64,000 bases of DNA, from NCBI RefSeq assembly GCF_003993775.1, contig NZ_RJRZ01000015.1, positions 1 to 64,000 of the forward strand, in the 5' to 3' direction. This DNA comes from Frigidibacter oleivorans. Its GTDB lineage: Bacteria > Pseudomonadota > Alphaproteobacteria > Rhodobacterales > Rhodobacteraceae. A program made the translations under genes and the position numbers. Positions 56,384 to 62,605 of the stretch are shown in pieces; the stretch's first letter is position 1; each line of letters opens with the position of its first letter. Below the pieces are notes generated by a model. The model was not told the DNA's origin. It worked only from the letters and a program-made list of their open reading frames with translations, and ran no database searches.

Positions 56384-56443
56384 CTTCACCCGGCCTTGCG
56401 TCACCCGGCCCTAAGTCATCCGGGCCTGCGTCACCCCGTCCCT
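56384..56443 (-). repeat. Four imperfect 15-bp tandem repeats upstream of rnpA
   Basis: Units at 56384-56398, 56399-56413, 56414-56428 and 56429-56443 share the pattern NGTCACCCGGCCNT on the plus strand. The period keeps the rnpA frame open, reading [16 protein letters not shown] on the minus strand. They lie just upstream of the chosen rnpA start. Confidence 0.75.
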
Positions 56444-56572
56444 CGCCCCGCGCGCAAACGGAAACCGCCGGAGGCGGCCTCGCGCGATCGACGGGATCGG
56501 GCGGGGGCGCGTCCGGCGGCATGGTCGCGTCAGGCATCGCGGCGGGCGCTCAGGCCCGCGCGCCGACGGCGA

Positions 56573-56710
56573 TCAGGCGCACAGCACCTTGCGGCCACGG
56601 GCGCGGCGCGCGTTCAGGACCTTGCGGCCGCCCTTCGTCGCCATCCGCGCACGGAAGCCGTGCCGGCGCTTGCGAACCAGGTTCGACGGCTGGAAAGTGC
56701 GTTTGCTCAT
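56573..56710 (-). CDS. rpmH: 50S ribosomal protein L34
   Basis: A small basic 50S protein in the rRNA core. The 45 residues start [20 protein letters not shown] and continue with the invariant [20 protein letters not shown] good -35/-10 pair precedes it on the minus strand. It leads rpmH-rnpA-yidD-ttcA. The in-frame extension to 56767 is not conserved. The dnaA/oriC neighbourhood seen in other phyla is not present here, as in other alphaproteobacteria. Confidence 0.97.
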   Translation of the reverse strand: MSKRTFQPSNLVRKRRHGFRARMATKGGRKVLNARRARGRKVLCA

Positions 56711-56778
56711 CGTTCTGCTCCATCTTCCGACGGCGCGAACCCGGCAAGGATTCGAGCGCCGCAGCATTCGAAGCCCGT

Positions 56779-56807
56779 CCTCTAAGGGCAGTCGCCGCGC
56801 AAGTCAA
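56779..56807 (-). promoter_or_regulatory. Putative rpmH promoter
   Basis: Reading the minus strand: TTGACT (56807-56802), a 17-base spacer and TAGAGG (56784-56779), about 70 bases before the rpmH ATG. Confidence 0.6.
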
Positions 56808-57060
56808 CGACCGCGGGGCAGAAAATGTCGCCCGCCGCGCCCTGCCGCAATGGCCGCCGTCCCGGGCGCAACGCGCGGAAGTTGCGGCGGAATCCGGCAC
56901 GGCGATTCGGGAATTTCGGCTTGCCGCTTTCAAACATTCGCGGGAACGCTTATTTGATCGGAAAAACCGTTACCATAACGACACAGGCCGGGGCGGCCGA
57001 TCGGCGGGTCGCCAGACCGGCGGGTCGCCATCCGGCAAACCGCGAGGCCGAGAGGCGAGC
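56808..57060. other. Divergent gap between rpmH and histidine kinase gene
   Basis: About 250 bases without a gene. An AT-richer patch at 56935-56985 (TTTGATCGGAAAAACCGTTACCATAACG) is the likely promoter zone for the kinase, but I cannot assign boxes with correct spacing. Confidence 0.4.
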
Positions 57061-58476
57061 ATGCAGCGCGCGACTTTCCTGAACACGCTTTCAGGCCGCT
57101 TCCTGTTGCTGACCACCGCCGTCGTCCTTTTGGCGGAGGTGATGATCTTCGTGCCCTCGGTGGCGCGGTTCCGGGTGGATTATCTGGAACTGCGGCTGGA
57201 ACGGGCGCAGATCGCCTCGCTGTCGCTCCTGGCTTCTGATGACGTGATCTCCGAGGATCTGGAACGCGAGCTTCTGGAAAACGCGGGCGTCTTCAACGTC
57301 GTCCTGCGCCGGGACGAGATGCGGCAACTGGTGCTGTCCTCGCCGATCCCGGGCGCGATCTCGGCCAGCTATGACCTGCGCGAGGCACAGGGGTTCACGC
57401 TGATCCGCGACGCGCTGGTCGATCTGGTGATCCCCGAGAACCGGATCATCCGCGTCATCGGCGAGCCGGTGCGCGAGGGCGGGTCGCAGATCGAGGTCAC
57501 GATGGAGACGGGCCCGATGCGCAAGGAGATGCTGGCCTACGGGCTGCGGATCCTCGGCATGTCGGCGGTGATCTCGGTGCTGACGGCGATCCTTCTGTTC
57601 TTCGCGGTGCGGCGGCTGCTGGTGGTGCCGATCCGGCGGGTGGTCACGCATATGACCTCTTACGCCGAGGCGCCCGAGGATGCGCGGCGGGTGATCGAAC
57701 CCACCGCCCGCATCGCCGAACTGCGCGAGGCCGAGGACGCCCTGCAAAGCCTGCAGACGCAGCTGACCGGCGCCTTGCGGCAGAAGGAGCGGCTGGCCCA
57801 GCTGGGCGGTGCCGTCGCCAAGATCAGCCACGACCTGCGCAACATCCTGACTACGGCGCAGATCTTTGCCGACCGGATGGAGGCGTCGGAGGATCCGGCG
57901 GTGAAGCGGGCGGCGCCGAAGCTGGTCGGCTCGATCAGCCGGGCGGTCAACCTGTGCGAAAGCACGCTGACCTTCGGCCGCGCCGAAGAGCCGCCGCCGC
58001 GGCTGGCGCGCTTCATGCTGGCGGGGCTGGTGACCGAGGTGCTGGAAGGCGAGCGTCCCTCGGCCGAGGCGGGGCAGATCGAGTTCGTCACCGACGTGCC
58101 GCCGAACCTCGCCATCCGCGCCGATGCGGAACAGCTGCATCGGGTTCTGCTGAACCTCGTGCGCAATGCCCGGCAGGCGATCGAGGCGACCAAGCGTGCC
58201 GGCACCGTCGAGGTCGGCGCGGGCGAGGATGACGGGCAATGGTGGATCCGCGTGGGCGATACCGGCCCCGGCCTGCCCGAGCGCGCCCGCCAGCACCTGT
58301 TCCAGCCGTTCCAGGGCGGCATCCGCAAGGGCGGCACCGGGCTCGGGCTCGCGATCTCGGCCGAACTGGTGCGCGGGCATGGCGGCCGGCTGGAACTGCT
58401 GCGGTCCGACGAGGAGGGCAGCGAGTTCATCATCCGCCTGCCGAAGTCGGTGAACCAGTCCGAGGCGGCGGCCTGA
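57061..58476 (+). CDS. Membrane sensor histidine kinase
   Basis: A two-component sensor of 471 residues starting at ATG 57061 (MQRATFLNTLSGRFLLLTTA); the frame is open far upstream but crosses rpmH antisense. TM1 is about 11-32, a periplasmic sensor about 33-158, TM2 about 160-187, then HAMP and HisKA with His257 in KISHDLRNILTTAQ. The catalytic domain has the N box NLVRNARQAIEA, G1 DTGPGLPER and G2 GGTGLGLAI. The helix after His is AT-rich in coding but normal. No response regulator is adjacent, so the partner is elsewhere. The signal is unknown. Confidence 0.93.
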   Translation: MQRATFLNTLSGRFLLLTTAVVLLAEVMIFVPSVARFRVDYLELRLERAQIASLSLLASDDVISEDLERELLENAGVFNVVLRRDEMRQLVLSSPIPGAISASYDLREAQGFTLIRDALVDLVIPENRIIRVIGEPVREGGSQIEVTMETGPMRKEMLAYGLRILGMSAVISVLTAILLFFAVRRLLVVPIRRVVTHMTSYAEAPEDARRVIEPTARIAELREAEDALQSLQTQLTGALRQKERLAQLGGAVAKISHDLRNILTTAQIFADRMEASEDPAVKRAAPKLVGSISRAVNLCESTLTFGRAEEPPPRLARFMLAGLVTEVLEGERPSAEAGQIEFVTDVPPNLAIRADAEQLHRVLLNLVRNARQAIEATKRAGTVEVGAGEDDGQWWIRVGDTGPGLPERARQHLFQPFQGGIRKGGTGLGLAISAELVRGHGGRLELLRSDEEGSEFIIRLPKSVNQSEAAA

Positions 58477-58582
58477 CCCGCGCCCGAAGCTGCGGCACCC
58501 CGCCACAGCGGCCGCGCGGCGGAACCGGGGCCGGAATCGCGTAGGACGGGCGAACGCGCAGTCACAGCCACGGATTTCAGCC

Positions 58583-59071
58583 ATGACTTTCCGCACCTGG
58601 GTCACGCCCCTGACGGCCGCCACCTTCGCCCTCGTCGCCGCCTCGGGCCTCCTGCTCTTCTTCCACCTCGCGCCCGGCGCCACCCGGGCGCTCCATGAAT
58701 GGGTCGGCTGGGCGCTGGCCGCCGCCGTCGCGCTGCATCTGGTGCTGAACCGGCGCAGCCTGCGCGGCCATCTGCGCCGCCCGGCGATGCCGCTGCTGCT
58801 GGCGCTGGCGGCGGTCCTGACCCTGGGCCAGCTGTTCCTTCCGGCCGGCAGTCCGCCCTTCGCCGGGATGCGGGCGCTGGCGCAGGCCGCCGAACCGCGG
58901 ACGCTGCGGGAACTGGCCGCCTTTGCCGGCATCGCCCCGGACGAGGCGGTGGCGCGGCTGGACGCGAAGGGTTTCGCGGTCCGGCCGGACATGAGCCTGC
59001 GACAGATCGCCGGCGCCGATCCGGCCGGGGCCAATGCGGTGCTGGCGGCGTTGCTGATCCCCCGGTCCTGA
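58583..59071 (+). CDS. DUF4405-like membrane protein (possible flavinylation-associated cytochrome)
   Basis: A 162-residue protein with three hydrophobic spans (about 8-28, 39-56, 69-87) and a soluble C-terminal part (about 95-162). Histidines 28, 38 and 52 lie in or beside spans 1 and 2, as in DUF4405 proteins, thought to be heme-binding membrane cytochromes linked to flavinylated electron transfer. The C-terminal segment (LRELAAFAGIAPDEAVARLD and MSLRQIAGADP) resembles a helical repeat sometimes fused to such membrane domains. Neither an FMN transferase nor a flavinylated partner is nearby, so function is inferred weakly. Confidence 0.65.
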   Translation: MTFRTWVTPLTAATFALVAASGLLLFFHLAPGATRALHEWVGWALAAAVALHLVLNRRSLRGHLRRPAMPLLLALAAVLTLGQLFLPAGSPPFAGMRALAQAAEPRTLRELAAFAGIAPDEAVARLDAKGFAVRPDMSLRQIAGADPAGANAVLAALLIPRS

Positions 59072-59156
59072 GCAGAGGGGCAGGGGCGGAACCGGCATTC
59101 CCGCGAATTCGCCCTTGCGCCGGCCCGGCCGGGTCGCTAAATGGCTGCCCTACAGC

Positions 59157-59233
59157 GGACCCGTAGCTCAGCTGGATAGAGCATCAGACTACGAATCTGA
59201 GGGTCGGGCGTTCGAATCGCTCCGGGTCCGCCA
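59157..59233 (+). tRNA. trnR: tRNA-Arg(ACG)
   Basis: A 77-nt cloverleaf. Acceptor GGACCCG pairs with CGGGTCC, followed by G and an encoded CCA. The anticodon stem TCAGA/TCTGA encloses CTACGAA, anticodon ACG (59191-59193, normally edited to ICG, reading CGU/CGC/CGA). The T arm has GTTCGAATC. Confidence 0.97.
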
Positions 59234-59357
59234 TTTCCCCATACAGCATCGGCGAAGCCGGCAGGTCCGGGCCTTCGCCGCGTTCGCTGCCGAGGCCGAT
59301 CCAGGATATGTGACCTGGATCAAAGAGCACCGGGGACGGATTTGCCATTGCTTGTGC

Positions 59358-60437
59358 ATGGAAATCGGTAGGCGAATCTTCATTGGCGGCGCCGTCGCGG
59401 GTGCGGCAGCTTTCGGAGCCGGTCTTTGGTGGCGTGGTCTCTCGGCGCCATACGTCGCTGCGGCCGATCGCCTGAGATCGCCCCTTCCCTCCCTGCCGGA
59501 AACGCTCGACCTTGTCCGCTTCGCCACGCTGGGGGCGAACGGGCACAACACCCAGCCCTGGCGGTTCTCGAAGGTGGCCGATGGACTCGCCATCGCGCCC
59601 GACTTCTCTCGACGGACCCCGGTGGTTGATCCCGACGACCATCATCTCTACGCGAGCCTCGGCTGCGCCGCCGAGTCGCTGTCCATTGCCGCCCGCGCCC
59701 GCGGACTGTCCGGAGAGATCGGCGAGGCCGGGGCAGAGGGACTGATAGCGACGCTCCGTCCGGCTCAACCCGAGATTGGCGCGCTCTTCGCCGCGATCCC
59801 CGAACGTCAATGCACCCGGAGCGCATATGACGGCACACGGCTGACGTCCGAAGAGGTGGGCGTCCTCGCGGCAGAAGCGAAAGTTCACGGCGTGACGGCA
59901 ATCTGGCGCGAGGGTGCGGCGGTCGAACCAATCCTCGACCTTGTGATTGCCGGCAACACGCGGCAGATGGAAAACCCGGCCTTCGTGGCCGAACTCAGGA
60001 AATGGATCCGCTTCAACGGCGCGCAGGCAGCCCGGACCGGCGATGGGCTCTACGCCGCCGTCTCCGGGAACCCGACCGCGCCAGAGACGATCGGGCGGAT
60101 TCTTTTCGATGCCTTCTTCCGGATCGGGCCCGAGAACGACAAGTACGCACGCCACATCCGCTCCTCGGCCGGAATTTTCACGCTGGTCGCACCATCGAAC
60201 GATCCCGCTGGCTGGATCGCGGCGGGCCGCGCCTACCAGCGTATGGCGCTCCGCGCGACGGCAATGGGCCTGCGAAACGCCTTCGTGAACCAGTCGGTCG
60301 AGGAGCCGGCGGTGCGCGCTGACCTCGCCTCGCTCCTCGACCTCGACGAGATGCGCCCGAACCTCGTGTTCCGCGTCGGGCGGGCGCCTCCGATGCCGCG
60401 CTCGCTCCGCCGCCTGCCCGAGGCAGTCATGAATTGA
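59358..60437 (+). CDS. Acg-family/nitroreductase-like flavoprotein with twin-arginine leader
   Basis: A 359-residue putative FMN-binding oxidoreductase related to the nitroreductase/Acg group. The ATG at 59358 is chosen because it gives a Tat-like leader (IGRRIFIGGAVAGAAAFGAG); the frame upstream crosses tRNA-Arg. The cofactor-binding segment GANGHNTQPWRF (59-70) is diagnostic; later parts include a LFDAFFRIGPEND segment and an AYQRMALRATAMGLRNAFVN helix typical of the dimer/active-site region. Codon use has noticeably more A/T than its neighbours, and it lies just after a tRNA, suggesting acquisition. It is followed by about 250 bases without a gene. Confidence 0.82.
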   Translation: MEIGRRIFIGGAVAGAAAFGAGLWWRGLSAPYVAAADRLRSPLPSLPETLDLVRFATLGANGHNTQPWRFSKVADGLAIAPDFSRRTPVVDPDDHHLYASLGCAAESLSIAARARGLSGEIGEAGAEGLIATLRPAQPEIGALFAAIPERQCTRSAYDGTRLTSEEVGVLAAEAKVHGVTAIWREGAAVEPILDLVIAGNTRQMENPAFVAELRKWIRFNGAQAARTGDGLYAAVSGNPTAPETIGRILFDAFFRIGPENDKYARHIRSSAGIFTLVAPSNDPAGWIAAGRAYQRMALRATAMGLRNAFVNQSVEEPAVRADLASLLDLDEMRPNLVFRVGRAPPMPRSLRRLPEAVMN

Positions 60438-60693
60438 CACCCTGGGTTCCAGAGATACTCCCCGCACTTAGGAACGAATGGTCGCGATGCGTATATGGGC
60501 GACAATCGCTTTTCGGCGGTGCTTCGGGCGGTGGTCCGCCGTCGAACGCTGGGATCGTGACGGAGAAGGCGAAGGTTCGAAGTATCCGCAGAGCAGGCAC
60601 GTGCGCGGGGCGCGTCGAAGGGTCGTTCTAAGGCGAAAATGCTTGGCAGCGGGGTCGAGCGCTTCCCCATGGCATTCGACACCAACGTGCCGT
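60438..60693. other. Non-coding stretch after the Acg-like gene
   Basis: About 256 bases where all frames are short or Arg/Ser-rich with no ribosome binding site. It may be a decayed insertion. I compared it by eye with the tRNA-Arg 3' end and saw no convincing att repeat. Confidence 0.45.
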
Positions 60694-61218
60694 TCAGCAG
60701 CGGTCCGCCCCATCGCCATCGTCATCGCCATTGTCGATGCGGCTGCGGGCCAGGATCGCCGCGTCGATGGTCTCGATGGCCCGCGCATAGCGCCGCGCCA
60801 GCGACGCTGCCGTGTCGGGCGGCAGCAGGCCCAGCCGGGCCGGGTCGCTGTTGTCGGCAAGATCGGCCCGCTTGACGCGGAGCGCGGAGACCGGCGCGCT
60901 GTCGGCCAGCGCCTCGATCCATTGCTGATAGCTGCGCCCGTCCTCGGGCCGCGTCAGCGCCGTGACCACGGCGACGATGTCCGGATCATAGCCGCGCGCG
61001 ACGAGGCCCTGCGCGGTCATCGTCGTGTCCTCGATGGTGTCATGCAGCCAGACCGCGTGGCGTTCGGTCAGACTGGCGTCGGGATAGAGCCGCAGGAGAT
61101 TGCGGGCCACGCGCCCGAGATGGCCGATATAGGGCTCGCCCGACTTGTCCGTCTGGGCGGCGTGGAGCATCCCCGCCAGCGCGGCCGTCTCTTCGACTGT
61201 CGGATGATCTGTGACCAC
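60694..61218 (-). CDS. HD-domain metal-dependent phosphohydrolase (RelA/SpoT-HD-like)
   Basis: A 174-residue single-domain protein. The start is GTG 61218 (no ATG is available) and no Shine-Dalgarno is clear. The metal/nucleotide set resembles the ppGpp-hydrolase (MESH1-like) HD fold: His33 in IGHLGRVA, His59-Asp60 in WLHDTIEDT with Glu63-Asp64, and KRADLADN with a later Asp. It could hydrolyse (p)ppGpp or another nucleotide; no synthetase domain is fused. The C-terminus is very acidic (NGDDDGDGADRC). It diverges from the sulfur operon across 208 bases that hold a CRP-like palindrome. Confidence 0.82.
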   Translation of the reverse strand: MVTDHPTVEETAALAGMLHAAQTDKSGEPYIGHLGRVARNLLRLYPDASLTERHAVWLHDTIEDTTMTAQGLVARGYDPDIVAVVTALTRPEDGRSYQQWIEALADSAPVSALRVKRADLADNSDPARLGLLPPDTAASLARRYARAIETIDAAILARSRIDNGDDDGDGADRC

Positions 61219-61354
61219 GTTTCAGGGTCCGGGCTGGTTGGCAAACATGCGGGGATGATCGTCGCAAATCCCCGCCAGAGCCAGCCTGAACGCCCCGCGG
61301 GGTCGGCTGCGGCCCCTGCGCGCGACCGCCTGTCGCAGCGTGATCGCATCTCTT

Positions 61355-61370
61355 GGTGACCCAGGTCACC
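61355..61370. promoter_or_regulatory. CRP/FNR-type palindrome upstream of the sulfur operon
   Basis: GGTGACCCAGGTCACC is a 7-bp inverted repeat with a 2-base centre and contains GTGA-N6-TCAC, the core of CRP-family operators. It ends 56 bases before the DUF2892 ATG. It could be bound by a CRP/FNR-superfamily regulator. Confidence 0.55.
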
Positions 61371-61426
61371 GACAGCGCCGCCGGATGTCGCGCATCCTGT
61401 CCCGGACATTGGGAAGGAGACATCCG

Positions 61427-61636
61427 ATGACCGTCAACATGGGAACACTCGACCGCGGCCTGCGCGTGCTCGCCGGCATCGTCCTCATCATCCTCGCCTT
61501 CGGAACCGACTTCGCCGCGACGGGGGTGCTGCACTGGGTGCTGACCGTCGCGGGGGCGGTGATGCTGCTGACCGCCGTGATCGGCTATTGCCCGCTTTAT
61601 TCCGCGATCGGGCTGCGCACCTGCCGCGCCCGCTGA
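61427..61636 (+). CDS. DUF2892 small membrane protein (YgaP-like)
   Basis: A 69-residue protein with two hydrophobic spans (about 14-30 and 36-56). It ends with the family motif GYCPLYSAIGLRTCRAR, where CPLY and the final Cys are conserved. DUF2892 proteins are usually encoded or fused with rhodanese/sulfide-oxidation proteins; YgaP is a membrane rhodanese with this domain. The start is ATG 61427 after AAGGAGACATCCG; the longer frame from 61340 covers the palindrome. It is first of a three-gene sulfur operon with 10 bases to the next gene. Confidence 0.88.
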   Translation: MTVNMGTLDRGLRVLAGIVLIILAFGTDFAATGVLHWVLTVAGAVMLLTAVIGYCPLYSAIGLRTCRAR

Positions 61637-61646
61637 GGAGGGGACC

Positions 61647-62531
61647 ATGACCTATCCCGTCCACATGAACGTCCACCCCGAGGTGACGGGCTTCTTCGAC
61701 CCGGCCACCAACACCATCAGCTATGTGGTGAAGGATCCCGGATCCTCCGCCTGTGCCATCGTCGATTCGGTGATGGACATCGACTATGCCGCCGGCCGGA
61801 TCAGCCATGACCATGCCGACGAGATCATCGCCTTCGTCGAGGCCCACGGCCTGACCGTCGACTGGCTGATCGAGACGCATGTCCATGCCGATCACCTGTC
61901 GGCGGCGCCCTATATCCAGCAGCGGCTGGGGGGCAAGCTGGGGATCGGCCGCAACATCACCGTGGTGCAGGAAACCTTCGGCAAGCTCTTCAACGAAGGC
62001 ACCGAGTTCCAGCGCGACGGCAGCCAGTTCGACCGGCTGTTCGACGATGGCGACACCTATCGCGTCGGGGGCATGGACTGCCTGGCGATCCACACGCCGG
62101 GCCACACGCCCGCCTGCATGACCCATGTGATGGGCGATGCGGCCTTCGTGGGCGACACGCTGTTCATGCCCGATGGCGGCTCGGCCCGCGCCGATTTCCC
62201 CGGCGGCGATGCCGGGGTGCTGTACGATTCCATCCAGAAGGTGCTGGCCCTGCCCGATGCCATGCGCCTGTTCATGTGTCACGACTACGGCCCGAACGGC
62301 CGCGACATCCGCTGGGAAACGACGGTGGGCGAGGAAAAGGCCCACAACATCCATGTCGGCGGCGGCCGCAGCAGGGAAGAGTTCGTCCGCTTCCGCACCG
62401 AACGCGATGCCACGCTGTCGATGCCGAAGCTGATCATCCCCTCGCTGCAGGTCAACATGCGCGGGGGCGAACTGCCGCCCCCCGATGACAGCGGCCAGCG
62501 CTTCCTGAAGGTGCCGATCAACGGCCTGTAG
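61647..62531 (+). CDS. blh: MBL-fold hydrolase, persulfide dioxygenase-like (ETHE1/Blh group)
   Basis: A metallo-beta-lactamase-fold enzyme of 294 residues, likely oxidising glutathione persulfide to sulfite or acting on a related thiol. The metal motif is HVHADH (His78, 80, Asp82, His83), then His153 in TPGHTPAC, Asp170 in VGDTLFMPD and His212 in CHDYGPNGR. This set matches ETHE1-type dioxygenases and Blh, found with BigR-regulated sulfide genes in Agrobacterium and Xylella. The ATG follows GAGGAGGGGACC, 10 bases after DUF2892. A 9-bp hairpin (62547-62555 with 62565-62573) separates it from the SQR fusion. Confidence 0.92.
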   Translation: MTYPVHMNVHPEVTGFFDPATNTISYVVKDPGSSACAIVDSVMDIDYAAGRISHDHADEIIAFVEAHGLTVDWLIETHVHADHLSAAPYIQQRLGGKLGIGRNITVVQETFGKLFNEGTEFQRDGSQFDRLFDDGDTYRVGGMDCLAIHTPGHTPACMTHVMGDAAFVGDTLFMPDGGSARADFPGGDAGVLYDSIQKVLALPDAMRLFMCHDYGPNGRDIRWETTVGEEKAHNIHVGGGRSREEFVRFRTERDATLSMPKLIIPSLQVNMRGGELPPPDDSGQRFLKVPINGL

Positions 62532-62605
62532 GACGGATTGATGGCCGCCCCGGCGTGGGGAAACCGCCGGGGCGCGCATCGCATGCGAGGGGAGGAGACG
62601 CGCGA

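Noticed and set aside
56185-57060. N-terminal extension of the histidine kinase frame
   Set aside because: It would run antisense through rnpA and rpmH, is Arg/Pro/Ser-rich, and would place TM1 deep inside the protein.
59115-59357. N-terminal extension of the Acg-like gene
   Set aside because: The frame passes straight through tRNA-Arg (59157-59233) and has no conserved features; ATG 59358 gives a proper Tat leader.
59234-60693. Genomic island with att sites at tRNA-Arg
   Set aside because: No second copy of the tRNA 3' end and no integrase were found; only the composition shift is reported.
60468-60860. 130-codon minus-strand frame overlapping the HD gene
   Set aside because: It is Arg/Thr/Ser-rich, overlaps the 3' end of a well-supported gene in another frame and has no family features.
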